64,000 bases of DNA. It comes from Parasalinivibrio latis (GTDB lineage Bacteria; Pseudomonadota; Gammaproteobacteria; Enterobacterales; Vibrionaceae). Of the stretch, positions 1-7,878 are shown piece after piece. The position numbers and the translations under genes are program-made. How positions within the stretch are numbered: position 1 is the stretch's first letter; each line of letters opens with the position of its first letter. Under the pieces are notes generated by a model. The model worked only from the letters and a program-made list of their open reading frames with translations, did no database searches and was not told the DNA's origin. The stretch is taken from NCBI RefSeq assembly GCF_036825535.1, contig NZ_CP098812.1, positions 3,534,001-3,598,000 of the forward strand, in the 5' to 3' direction.

Positions 1-28
1 AAAACCCGACAATAAATTGCCGGGCCTT
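1..28 (-). terminator. Terminator after rpmBG
   Basis: On the minus strand an eight-pair stem (one G-U pair) with an AT-rich loop ends in TTTT at the window edge. It lies just after the rpmG stop codon, so it should end the rpmB-rpmG transcript. The T-run may continue beyond the window. Confidence 0.7.
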
Positions 29-48
29 TTTCAAAGGGCAAAAACCAA

Positions 49-216
49 TTACTTGATTTTAGCTTCTTTGTACATAACGTGCTGGCGAATCACTGGATCA
101 AACTTTTTGATCTCGAACTTGCCTGGCATGTTACGCTTGTTCTTGTCAGTAGTGTAGAAGTGACCGGTACCAGCAGATGATACCAGGCGGATCTTCTCAC
201 GAATGCCTTTAGCCAT
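49..216 (-). CDS. rpmG: 50S ribosomal protein L33
   Basis: A 55-residue basic protein beginning MAKGIREKIRLVSSAGTGHF and ending in EAKIK, the usual length and sequence of the bacterial L33 lacking zinc-binding cysteines. L33 is a small component of the large ribosomal subunit near the E site. The gene follows rpmB by 13 bases on the same strand, the common rpmB-rpmG operon order, and is followed by a terminator. Its start is preceded by AAGAGGAAT-like sequence on the minus strand. Identification is by direct sequence recognition. Confidence 0.96.
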   Translation of the reverse strand: MAKGIREKIRLVSSAGTGHFYTTDKNKRNMPGKFEIKKFDPVIRQHVMYKEAKIK

Positions 217-229
217 GGTTTAATTCCTC

Positions 230-466
230 TTAGAACTTCTCACCGCGGGCACGCATTTCTGCCAGAACAGAATCGATGCCTTTTTTGTCGATGATACGCA
301 TACCTTTAGTAGATACACGCAGTTTAACGAAGCGCTTCTCGCTTTCTACCCAGAAACGATGAGTTTGCAGGTTTGGCAGAAAACGACGCTTGGTGGCATT
401 GTTAGCGTGTGAGCGGTTGTTACCCACTACTGGACGCTTGCCAGTTACTTGGCATACTCGTGACAT
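230..466 (-). CDS. rpmB: 50S ribosomal protein L28
   Basis: A 78-residue basic protein starting MSRVCQVTGKRPVVGNNRSH, the hallmark N-terminus of L28, with the full family length. It is part of the large ribosomal subunit and is first in the rpmB-rpmG operon. The start is preceded by GGAGAG on the minus strand at good spacing. The 196 bases between this gene and radC (467-662) show no further gene and should hold the operon promoter. Confidence 0.97.
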   Translation of the reverse strand: MSRVCQVTGKRPVVGNNRSHANNATKRRFLPNLQTHRFWVESEKRFVKLRVSTKGMRIIDKKGIDSVLAEMRARGEKF

Positions 467-662
467 GAATGTCTCTCCAAAATCGTTTCAGCTCGCTAGC
501 AACCTTAGACGCCAGTCCTGCAGAAACGCGAGGCGCAAGGTCAAGGCTATATTCAAAGGTGGCGCATTATACTAACTGGAAAGGCATTGCTCAAGTCCCG
601 AGCAGATCCTTTTATGTACTTTTGATCGATCCAGGTGGAAATTAATGCGACAAGGGAACTTA

Positions 663-1337
663 TCACAACCAGCCACGCTCGGCAAAAGAAACAATTTCGC
701 CATCACCAATCACAAAATGGTCCAGCAGCCGGATATCCACCAAATCGAGAGCATCTCCTATCCTTCGGGTGATATGCCGGTCTGATTGGCTGGGCTCTGC
801 AATCCCGCTTGGGTGGTTGTGTGCAAGAATAATCGCTCCGGCATGAAGTTCCAGTGCCCGCCGAACCACCTCTCGGGGATAAACACCTGATGCATTGAGT
901 GTCCCTTCAAACATCACCTCTCCTTTAACTACCCGGTTCTGGTTATCCAGGAACAGGACAAAAAAGGCTTCCCGGTTGCGGTCACGCAGCATTGCCGTCA
1001 GGTAGCGCCGGGTATGCTGCGGACTGGTCAGGGCATCTTCTTTGGTAATGACTTCTTCAAGATGACGGCGGCTGAGCTCAAGTACAGCCTTAAGCTGGGC
1101 ATATTTTGCCGGGCCCAGACCCTTTCCCTTGCTGAATGCATCCAGGTCCGCATTCAGCAGCGCACGCAGGCTGCCAAAGTCTTCCAGCAGGTAATCCGCC
1201 AGCTCAATGGCGTTCATGCCACTTATACCGGTACGAAGAAATATGGCTAGCAACTCTGCATCTGACAGAGCCTGCGGGCCACGCTTTAACAGTTTTTCCC
1301 TTGGCCGGGATTCTTCCGGCAAATTTTTTAATGACAC
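663..1337 (-). CDS. radC: RadC-family JAB/MPN domain protein
   Basis: A 224-residue protein of the RadC (UPF0758) family. The N-terminal helix-hairpin-helix-like part (about residues 1-95) contains PREKLLKRGPQALSDAELLA. The C-terminal JAB/MPN metalloprotease-like domain carries the metal-binding HNHPSG motif around residue 173. The family was once linked to DNA repair, but its biochemical role is unsettled. It sits upstream of and divergent from coaBC, a conserved arrangement in gammaproteobacteria. The 227-base divergent gap should carry both promoters. Confidence 0.93.
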   Translation of the reverse strand: MSLKNLPEESRPREKLLKRGPQALSDAELLAIFLRTGISGMNAIELADYLLEDFGSLRALLNADLDAFSKGKGLGPAKYAQLKAVLELSRRHLEEVITKEDALTSPQHTRRYLTAMLRDRNREAFFVLFLDNQNRVVKGEVMFEGTLNASGVYPREVVRRALELHAGAIILAHNHPSGIAEPSQSDRHITRRIGDALDLVDIRLLDHFVIGDGEIVSFAERGWL

Positions 1338-1564
1338 CTTCTTTCCCTGTTCAATCCGTCACCCCCTACCCAAAAGAGATACTTCCCCGGCTTCAATGGA
1401 AAAAATAGCGGATTGCGGGAAAACACCCGCTTTACGTGCCAAATTTCATTATATGTACGCAGCAATTCGAGCCATATCGCAGACAAAGCTGAAAAGTCTT
1501 CCCAATGAATCAGGTCTCGAATAGTGCTATCTTGTTGCCCAGCAACCAACTTAGGGATTAACAC

Positions 1565-2800
1565 ATGTCTGGCTCCACTGTTGCAGGAAAGAACATTCTG
1601 CTCGGGATCAGCGGTGGCATTGCTGCCTATAAGTGTGCCGAGCTGACCCGCCGCCTGATTGAGCGCGGCGCCAACGTGCGCGTGGTGATGACCCATGCCG
1701 CCAAAGAATTTATCACCCCACTGACCATGCAGGCCGTATCCGGCCACCCGGTTTCTGACAGCCTGCTCGACCCAAGCGCGGAAGCTTCTATGGGTCATAT
1801 CGAACTTGCCAAGTGGGCTGACCTGGTGCTCATCGCCCCGGCCACGGCCGATGTAATTGCCCGCATTGCAGCAGGCATGGGCAATGACCTACTCACCACC
1901 TTAGTGCTGGCTACCGACGCACCGGTAGCCGTTGCACCGGCAATGAACCAACAGATGTACCGTGCCCCGGCAACCCAGGAAAACCTGGTGACCCTCGCCC
2001 GCCGCGGCCACCCGGTCTGGGGACCTGCCAGCGGTGAGCAGGCATGCGGCGATATTGGCCCGGGACGAATGCTCGAACCGATGGAACTGGTACATAAAGC
2101 AGAAGAACACTTTGCCCCGGCAGACCTTGCCGGCACCTCTTTGCTGCTGACAGCCGGCCCGACCCGGGAAGCCCTGGACCCGGTTCGCTATATTACCAAC
2201 CACAGCTCCGGCAAGATGGGCTTTGCCATTGCCGCCGCTGCCGCCAAGCGCGGTGCAGATGTCACCCTGGTAAGCGGCCCGGTTAGCCTGCCTACCCCGG
2301 CCGGCGTAAAACGCATTGATGTGGAAAGTGCAGAAGACATGCACCAGGCGGTGATGGCGAAGGCACCGGACAACCAGATTTTTATTGCCTGCGCAGCCGT
2401 GGCCGATTTCCGCGCCACAGAATCTGCCGAACATAAAATGAAGAAAAAAGAGGGCGAGGATGAGATGGTCATTCGCCTGGTGAAAAACCCGGATATCGTC
2501 GCCAGCGTTGCCGCCCTCACAGAAAGCCGCCCGTTTACTGTCGGGTTTGCGGCTGAAACCCGCGATGTGGAACAATACGCCCGCGGTAAGCTGGCCCGAA
2601 AGAACCTCGACCTGATTTGCGCCAACGACGTATCCCAGGCCGGACAGGGTTTCAACAGCGACAGCAATGCCCTGCACCTATACTGGCCAGGCGGGGACCG
2701 AGCCCTGCCGCTTGCCAGCAAACAGGAATTAGGCAACCAGCTGGTCAGCGAAATCATAGCGCTGTACCGCGAAAAGCATCCGACCACTGAGAAGAACTGA
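1565..2800 (+). CDS. coaBC: Bifunctional phosphopantothenoylcysteine decarboxylase/synthase
   Basis: A 411-residue coenzyme A biosynthesis enzyme. The N-terminal CoaC flavoprotein domain (about residues 1-185) has the FMN-site GISGGIAAYK start, the catalytic-histidine region GHIELAKWADLVLIAPATA, and a conserved CGDIGPGRM segment carrying the active-site cysteine. The C-terminal CoaB domain has TAGPTREALDPVRYITN and SSGKMGFA. Together they convert 4'-phosphopantothenate and cysteine to 4'-phosphopantetheine. The stop codon overlaps the dut start, so the two genes are probably translationally coupled. Confidence 0.97.
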   Translation: MSGSTVAGKNILLGISGGIAAYKCAELTRRLIERGANVRVVMTHAAKEFITPLTMQAVSGHPVSDSLLDPSAEASMGHIELAKWADLVLIAPATADVIARIAAGMGNDLLTTLVLATDAPVAVAPAMNQQMYRAPATQENLVTLARRGHPVWGPASGEQACGDIGPGRMLEPMELVHKAEEHFAPADLAGTSLLLTAGPTREALDPVRYITNHSSGKMGFAIAAAAAKRGADVTLVSGPVSLPTPAGVKRIDVESAEDMHQAVMAKAPDNQIFIACAAVADFRATESAEHKMKKKEGEDEMVIRLVKNPDIVASVAALTESRPFTVGFAAETRDVEQYARGKLARKNLDLICANDVSQAGQGFNSDSNALHLYWPGGDRALPLASKQELGNQLVSEIIALYREKHPTTEKN

Positions 2801-3255
2801 TGAAAAAGATCGACCTGAAAATCCTTGATGCCCGTATCGGCAACGAATTCCCGCTTCCGGCGTACGCGACAGAAGGCTCTGCCGGTCTTGACCTGCGCGC
2901 TTGCCTGGATGAAGCCCTGACCGTTGAGCCTGGCCAGACCCACCTGGTGCCAACCGGTATGGCTATCTACATTGCCGACCCAAGCCTTTGTGCGACCATC
3001 CTGCCACGCTCCGGCCTTGGCCATAAGCACGGTATCGTACTGGGCAATCTGGTTGGCCTGATTGATTCAGATTACCAGGGCCAGTTGATGGTTTCAGTCT
3101 GGAACCGCGGCCACGACACCTTCACCATCGAACCGGGTGACCGGATCGCCCAGCTGGTGTTTGTCCCAGTGGTACAGGCTGAGTTCAACATCGTGGAAGA
3201 CTTCAGCGAGACTGATCGCGGTGAAGGCGGTTTCGGCCACTCCGGCAAGCAGTAA
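2800..3255 (+). CDS. dut: dUTP diphosphatase
   Basis: A 151-residue trimeric dUTPase. The five conserved motifs are visible: AGLDLRA, PRSGLGHKHG, GLIDSDYQG, GDRIAQLVF and the C-terminal GEGGFGHSGKQ arm. It hydrolyses dUTP to dUMP and PPi, keeping uracil out of DNA and feeding thymidylate synthesis. It overlaps the end of coaBC, as in many gammaproteobacteria. The usual downstream partner slmA is not present here; a terminator follows instead. Confidence 0.98.
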   Translation: MKKIDLKILDARIGNEFPLPAYATEGSAGLDLRACLDEALTVEPGQTHLVPTGMAIYIADPSLCATILPRSGLGHKHGIVLGNLVGLIDSDYQGQLMVSVWNRGHDTFTIEPGDRIAQLVFVPVVQAEFNIVEDFSETDRGEGGFGHSGKQ

Positions 3256-3269
3256 GCTATAACTTTCCC

Positions 3270-3309
3270 AAAACACCCGTCGGCCCCGGTCGGCGGGTGT
3301 TTTATTTTT
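3270..3309 (+). terminator. Terminator after coaBC-dut
   Basis: The sequence contains AACACCCG and CGGGTGTT as stem arms around a GC-rich loop, followed directly by TTTATTTTT, a classic intrinsic terminator 15 bases after the dut stop. Confidence 0.85.
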
Positions 3310-3451
3310 CAGCACTTTTAAACAGCAGAAACGTGGTAGACTTCGCCACCACGCTCCCGCATGTACCCCAATATGTACCCCGGGACACCTGTTAAACAGA
3401 GAGCCATCACACCCGTTATGACTCTCTCGGCCTTAATTCTGGAGAGCAAAG

Positions 3452-4339
3452 ATGCCTTGGATTCAGATCCGGCTGAACGCCACAGCCGACAACGCCGAAA
3501 CCCTCGGTGATGTCCTGATGGAAGAGTGCGGCGCCCTGTCCGTCACATTCCTTGATGCCAAAGACACCCCGGTTTTTGAACCGCTTCCGGGCGAAACCCG
3601 ACTGTGGGGCGAAACCGACCTGGTTGCCCTGTATGACGCGGAAACCGATCTGACCCCGGTAGTTGAATACCTGAAAAACGGCGATCTGCTTGAAGAAGGC
3701 TTTGCTTACAAAATTGAGCAAATCGAAGATAAAGACTGGGAACGCGAGTGGATGGACAACTTCCACCCAATGCGTTTTGGCCAGCGCCTGTGGATTTGCC
3801 CAAGCTGGCGTGAAGCGCCGGAGCCGGATGCGGTTAACGTTATGCTCGACCCAGGTCTGGCATTCGGTACCGGTACCCACCCAACCACAGCCCTGTGCCT
3901 AGAGTGGCTCGACGGCCAGGATCTGACCGGCAAGACAGTCATCGACTTCGGTTGTGGTTCAGGTATCCTCGCCCTTGCTGCGCTTAAATTGGGTGCAGAG
4001 AAAGTTATCGGTATCGATATCGACCCTCAGGCCCTGCTGGCGTCAAAAGACAACGCAGAGCGCAACGGCGTAGCCGACCGCCTTGAGCTGTTCCTGCCAA
4101 AAGACCAGCCATCAGACATCCAGGCCGACGTTGTCGTTGCCAACATCCTTTCAGGCCCACTGCGTGAGCTGGCACCGGTTATCAAGAGCCTCGTCAAACC
4201 TCAGGGCCTGTTGGCACTGTCTGGTGTGCTGGAGAGCCAGGCTCAGGGCGTCGCAGAAAGCTACGCTGATGAGATTGCACTGGATCCGGTAGAAGTACGC
4301 GAAGAATGGTGCCGACTGTCAGGTTACAAGCGCGCCTGA
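3452..4339 (+). CDS. prmA: Ribosomal protein L11 methyltransferase
   Basis: A 295-residue SAM-dependent methyltransferase that trimethylates ribosomal protein L11. The N-terminal substrate-binding domain starts MPWIQIRLNATADNAE. The catalytic Rossmann domain shows DPGLAFGTGTHPTT, motif I VIDFGCGSGILALAA and the VVANILSGPL motif. A GGAGAG ribosome site lies 7 bases before the ATG. It precedes dusB-fis, the common gamma order, though a separate strong promoter lies before dusB. Confidence 0.97.
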   Translation: MPWIQIRLNATADNAETLGDVLMEECGALSVTFLDAKDTPVFEPLPGETRLWGETDLVALYDAETDLTPVVEYLKNGDLLEEGFAYKIEQIEDKDWEREWMDNFHPMRFGQRLWICPSWREAPEPDAVNVMLDPGLAFGTGTHPTTALCLEWLDGQDLTGKTVIDFGCGSGILALAALKLGAEKVIGIDIDPQALLASKDNAERNGVADRLELFLPKDQPSDIQADVVVANILSGPLRELAPVIKSLVKPQGLLALSGVLESQAQGVAESYADEIALDPVEVREEWCRLSGYKRA

Positions 4340-4436
4340 GCCAGGTTTGCTGGCAATTTCGACTAAATTGCCAGCTTAGCCATATGAATGTCGCCTGTTT
4401 TTCGGCTGTCAAGCCCTCGGCGCTCAAAAATTGGCC

Positions 4437-4465
4437 TTTTCAGGCGGCAAAAAAATGCGTAAAAT
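4437..4465 (+). promoter_or_regulatory. dusB-fis promoter
   Basis: A -35 TTTTCA (4437-4442) and a -10 TAAAAT (4460-4465) are separated by exactly 17 bases. A GCGCGCCC discriminator follows, typical of promoters inhibited by ppGpp/DksA. The position upstream of dusB matches the known growth-rate-controlled fis operon promoter in enteric bacteria and vibrios. The elements are seen directly; the regulation is inferred. Confidence 0.75.
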
Positions 4466-4497
4466 GCGCGCCCTTGCTGGCACAGTGAGGTAGACGC

Positions 4498-5463
4498 GTG
4501 CAAATCGGTCCATACCAACTTGACGTCCCATTAATTCTGGCCCCAATGGCCGGTGTTACGGACCGTCCGTTTCGTGAGTTATGTATGCACTACGGTGCAG
4601 GCATGGCAGTAAGCGAGATGATGTCAAGCAACCCGGCGCTGTGGGGGACGTCAAAATCCCAAAACAGAATGGTGCACCTTGATGAAAAGGGGCTCCGTTC
4701 CGTACAGATTGCCGGAGCTGACCCTGAACTGATGGCTAATGCCGCGCGGTTCTGTGTCGAAAACGGCGCCCAGATTGTTGATATCAACATGGGTTGTCCG
4801 GCAAAAAAGGTAAATAAAAAGCTGGCAGGTTCTGCGCTGCTGAAATACCCCGACCAAATCGAATTGATTTTGAAGGCGGTAGTGAATGCGGTAGACGTGC
4901 CGGTGACCCTGAAGACCCGTACCGGTTGGGATCCCGATAACAAAAACTGTGTCGAGATCGCAAAAATGGCCGAACAATGCGGAATTCAGGCCCTCGCCCT
5001 GCATGGCCGTACACGGACATGTATGTACAAAGGCGAAGCGGAATATGACAGCATTCGTGCCGTCAAGCAGGCGATATCCATCCCGGTGATTGCCAACGGT
5101 GACATAGATTCACCGCAAAAGGCAAAAGCCGTGCTGGATTACACCGGCGCAGACGCACTGATGATCGGCCGCCCTGCACAGGGTAAGCCTTGGCTGTTCC
5201 GCGATATCTGGCACTTCCTGAATACAGGTGAGTTGCTGCCGCCACCGCCAGTGGCAGAGGTAAAAGCGATTTTGTTGGGACATGTTCGTGAATTGCACCG
5301 TTTTTACGGCGATTTAAAAGGGTTACGTATCGCACGCAAACACGTGGGATGGTACCTGAGCGAACATGACCAGGTGGGCGAATTTCGCCGAGCCTTCAAT
5401 GCCATCGAGTGCTCCACCGGGCAACTCGATGCGCTGGAAGGTTACTTCGAGAACGTTGCATAG
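4498..5463 (+). CDS. dusB: tRNA-dihydrouridine synthase B
   Basis: A 321-residue FMN enzyme that reduces uridine to dihydrouridine in tRNA. Recognised motifs are LILAPMAGVTDRPFR, the catalytic-cysteine region DINMGCPAKKV (about residues 97-107), KTRTGWD, ALHGRTR and ANGDI, then the C-terminal helical domain. The start is GTG at 4498, preceded by GTGAGG. It is cotranscribed with fis, 23 bases downstream, the standard dusB-fis operon. Confidence 0.97.
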   Translation: MQIGPYQLDVPLILAPMAGVTDRPFRELCMHYGAGMAVSEMMSSNPALWGTSKSQNRMVHLDEKGLRSVQIAGADPELMANAARFCVENGAQIVDINMGCPAKKVNKKLAGSALLKYPDQIELILKAVVNAVDVPVTLKTRTGWDPDNKNCVEIAKMAEQCGIQALALHGRTRTCMYKGEAEYDSIRAVKQAISIPVIANGDIDSPQKAKAVLDYTGADALMIGRPAQGKPWLFRDIWHFLNTGELLPPPPVAEVKAILLGHVRELHRFYGDLKGLRIARKHVGWYLSEHDQVGEFRRAFNAIECSTGQLDALEGYFENVA

Positions 5464-5486
5464 AATACGAGAAGAGCTGACAGAAT

Positions 5487-5780
5487 ATGTTCGAACAAAA
5501 CATGACTTCCGAACTGACAGTAACCACTGTGACTTCACAAGACCAAATTACTCAGAAACCACTTCGTGACTCAGTAAAAGCGTCTCTGAAGAACTACCTT
5601 GCACAACTGAACGGCCAGGAAGTTAATGACCTCTACGAGCTGGTACTGGCAGAAGTTGAGCAACCACTGCTGGATACCATCATGCAGTACACTCGTGGTA
5701 ACCAAACCCGCGCTGCATCCATGATGGGTATCAACCGCGGTACTCTGCGCAAGAAACTGAAAAAGTACGGCATGAACTAA
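5487..5780 (+). CDS. fis: Nucleoid protein Fis
   Basis: A 97-residue nucleoid-associated DNA-bending protein. The N-terminal flexible beta-hairpin arm is followed by PLRDSVKASLKNYLAQLNGQ and the C-terminal helix-turn-helix NQTRAASMMGINRGTLRKKL. It activates rRNA and tRNA promoters and many others during fast growth. It is the second gene of the dusB-fis operon and is followed by a strong terminator. Confidence 0.98.
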   Translation: MFEQNMTSELTVTTVTSQDQITQKPLRDSVKASLKNYLAQLNGQEVNDLYELVLAEVEQPLLDTIMQYTRGNQTRAASMMGINRGTLRKKLKKYGMN

Positions 5781-5807
5781 TCCGTCCGGATTAATTGATG
5801 TTTCGTG

Positions 5808-5846
5808 AGGGGGCTTCCCGGTTACCGCCGGGAAGCCCCTTTGCTT
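5808..5846 (+). terminator. Terminator after fis
   Basis: A perfect 12-bp stem (GGGGCTTCCCGG with its complement) and a short loop are followed by TTTGCTTT, 28 bases after the fis stop. The following 208 bases up to dctP (5847-6054) are AT-rich, contain no gene, and should hold the transporter promoter. Confidence 0.85.
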
Positions 5847-6054
5847 TATCTGAATTTTCCGCTAAAAAACTAAACACCCTGCCTGACATCCTGACCTAAC
5901 CTCCTCAACTTTAGTCTAAGAAACGTCTTTCAAAGCACATTTTTGACACTCTGAGTCTCAAATTAACTTGCATTCAATGTGATTATTAACTAATCATTAA
6001 CAATATTGAGACCTATGGTATCAATATATAAAAACAAGCAAGGAGTGCTTTACT

Positions 6055-7164
6055 ATGAAGCAAGTATCTATTTTTACCCAGCACAACACTGTTACACGCA
6101 CCTTAAAGCCAGCCAAGCGCAAGTGGGCAACCACACTTGTTGCAGGCGCAACACTGGCAGTTTTGTCAGCCACCAGCCAAATGGCGATGGCTGAAGAAAA
6201 AGTCCGCTGGAAAGTCCAGGCGGTCTTTGGCACCCACCTTCCTGCCCTGGGCGACCCTATTGTCGGGGTAGCAGAACAGATCAAGGCAGCGAGTGGCGGC
6301 AACATCCAGTTCAAAGTCTATGAGCCGGGCAAGATCGTCCCACCGTTTGGTATCACTGAAGCGGTAAAGAACAAGCAGATCCCTGCCGGCTACACCTGGC
6401 TCGGCTATGACCAGGGAAAAATCCCGGCTGCAGCACTGTTTGCCGCGGTACCTTTCGGCATGGAGCCTTGGGCGTACGCTTCCTGGTGGTATGAAGGTGA
6501 AGGCAAGGCACTGGCTGAGAAGCTCTATGCCAAGCACAACATCCACCCTGTTCTCTGTTCCGTCATCGGCCCTGAAACCGCGGGCTGGTTCAAGAACGAA
6601 ATCAAATCCCTTGATGACATCAAAGGCCTGAAAATCCGCTTCGCCGGCCTCGGTGGCAAGGTGCTGCAGAAAGCCGGTGCCTCTGTAACCGTTCTGCCCG
6701 GTGGTGAAATATTCCCGGCCCTGGAGAAAGGCGCAATCGACGCCAGTGAATTCTCCATGCCAGCCATCGACCAGAAGATGGGCTTCGACAAGATTGCCAA
6801 AAACAACTACTTCCCAGGCTGGCACCAGACCTTTACTGCATCACACCTGGTGGTCAACAAGGATATCTGGAATGGCCTGAGTGACAGCCAGCGTGCCACC
6901 ATCGATATGGCCTGTACTGCCGGTACCTTAAGAGCCCTTACCCGTGGTGAATCCCTTCAGGGTGCCGTTATCCAGGGCTTTGAGGGTAAAGGCGTGACAG
7001 CCCGCCAGATCGACCCTGCACTGCTGGAAGAACTTCGTGGCCTGACCAACGAAGTGATGTCTGAAATTGCAGAGAAAGATGCGGACTTCAAGACCATCTA
7101 TGCCTCTCAGCAAGCTTTTGCCGAGCAATACGACGTGTGGAAGCGCCTTGCGTACCTCCCTTAA
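6055..7164 (+). CDS. dctP: TRAP transporter substrate-binding protein, DctP family
   Basis: A 369-residue periplasmic solute-binding protein. A long signal peptide (about residues 1-46) has a basic start, a hydrophobic core (TLVAGATLAVLSATS) and an AMA cleavage site. The mature part has LKIRFAGLGGKVLQKAGA followed by VLPGGEIFPALEKGAID. This holds the conserved arginine that pairs with a substrate carboxylate, and most resembles the TakP-like 2-oxoacid branch. The exact substrate is unknown. An AAGGAG site precedes the ATG. The two membrane subunits follow after a terminator hairpin. Confidence 0.88.
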   Translation: MKQVSIFTQHNTVTRTLKPAKRKWATTLVAGATLAVLSATSQMAMAEEKVRWKVQAVFGTHLPALGDPIVGVAEQIKAASGGNIQFKVYEPGKIVPPFGITEAVKNKQIPAGYTWLGYDQGKIPAAALFAAVPFGMEPWAYASWWYEGEGKALAEKLYAKHNIHPVLCSVIGPETAGWFKNEIKSLDDIKGLKIRFAGLGGKVLQKAGASVTVLPGGEIFPALEKGAIDASEFSMPAIDQKMGFDKIAKNNYFPGWHQTFTASHLVVNKDIWNGLSDSQRATIDMACTAGTLRALTRGESLQGAVIQGFEGKGVTARQIDPALLEELRGLTNEVMSEIAEKDADFKTIYASQQAFAEQYDVWKRLAYLP

Positions 7165-7187
7165 CAATAACTAAACCGTGGTCCATC

Positions 7188-7218
7188 GCAGGCACAGTTA
7201 CTGTGCCTGCCTTTTTTC
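7188..7218 (+). terminator. Hairpin terminator between dctP and dctQM
   Basis: GCAGGCACAG and CTGTGCCTGC form a perfect 10-bp stem with a 3-base loop, followed by C and six Ts. Lying inside the transporter operon, it would let the binding protein be made in excess over the membrane subunits, by partial termination or by 3'-end protection. Confidence 0.85.
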
Positions 7219-7251
7219 GGCCCTATTTATTTGCTGTTCGAGGAGGTCGCC

Positions 7252-7878
7252 GTGCATCCCGATGATTTGGATTTTGCCCTGAACCCGGAGGCCGTTGCCT
7301 CCCGGGGCCAGGAAAAGCAGGTTAAAAACCTGCCTGACACCCGCCTGTCCCGGGCCCTTGATAACCTTGTACTTGCGGTCAACAACCGGGTTGCCTGGTT
7401 GTGGGCGCTGCTGATGGCCATCATTATTCTAAATGTGGTGATGCGCTACGCCCTTGGCGAAGGCCGGGTGGAATTTGAGGAGCTCCAGTGGCACCTCTAT
7501 TCCATCGGCTGGCTGATAGGCCTCAGCTATTGCTACATCGCCGACGAGCATGTCCGGGTGGACCTGTTCTATGAGCGTTTTTCACTGAAAGCCCGCTGCT
7601 GGATAGAGCTGCTGGGAACCCTGTTCCTGTTGCTGCCTTTTGCAGTCGTGGTGATTTACTACACTGGCCCGTTTATCGCCTACTCCTTTGAGCTGGGTGA
7701 AGTCTCTGCCGCGCCGGGCGGCCTGCCGTATCGCTGGCTGATCAAATCGGTGCTTCTGCTGGGGTTTGTTTTCCTCATGTTGGCTGTGATTGCCCGACTG
7801 TCACGGGTTATTGCCTACCTGTTAAACCCCAAAACGGTACAGCCTACTGTCAGTGAGGGAGCACCAGATGGAAATTAA
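7252..7878 (+). CDS. dctQ: TRAP transporter small membrane subunit, DctQ family
   Basis: A 208-residue integral membrane protein with four predicted helices (WLWALLMAIIILNVVM, WHLYSIGWLIGLSYCY, LLGTLFLLLPFAVVVIYY and SVLLLGFVFLMLAVIA). It also has the family segment EELQWHLYSIGWLIGLSY and DEHVRVDLFYERFS. I chose GTG at 7252 because AGGAGG sits 5 bases upstream; an in-frame TTG at 7231 has no such site. It pairs with DctM to form the sodium-driven transporter. Its end overlaps dctM. Confidence 0.85.
   Translation: MHPDDLDFALNPEAVASRGQEKQVKNLPDTRLSRALDNLVLAVNNRVAWLWALLMAIIILNVVMRYALGEGRVEFEELQWHLYSIGWLIGLSYCYIADEHVRVDLFYERFSLKARCWIELLGTLFLLLPFAVVVIYYTGPFIAYSFELGEVSAAPGGLPYRWLIKSVLLLGFVFLMLAVIARLSRVIAYLLNPKTVQPTVSEGAPDGN

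Noticed and set aside
1901..2677. Minus-strand open frames opposite coaBC.
   Set aside because: Antisense shadows produced by GC-rich codon use in coaBC; no family-like sequence or start signal.
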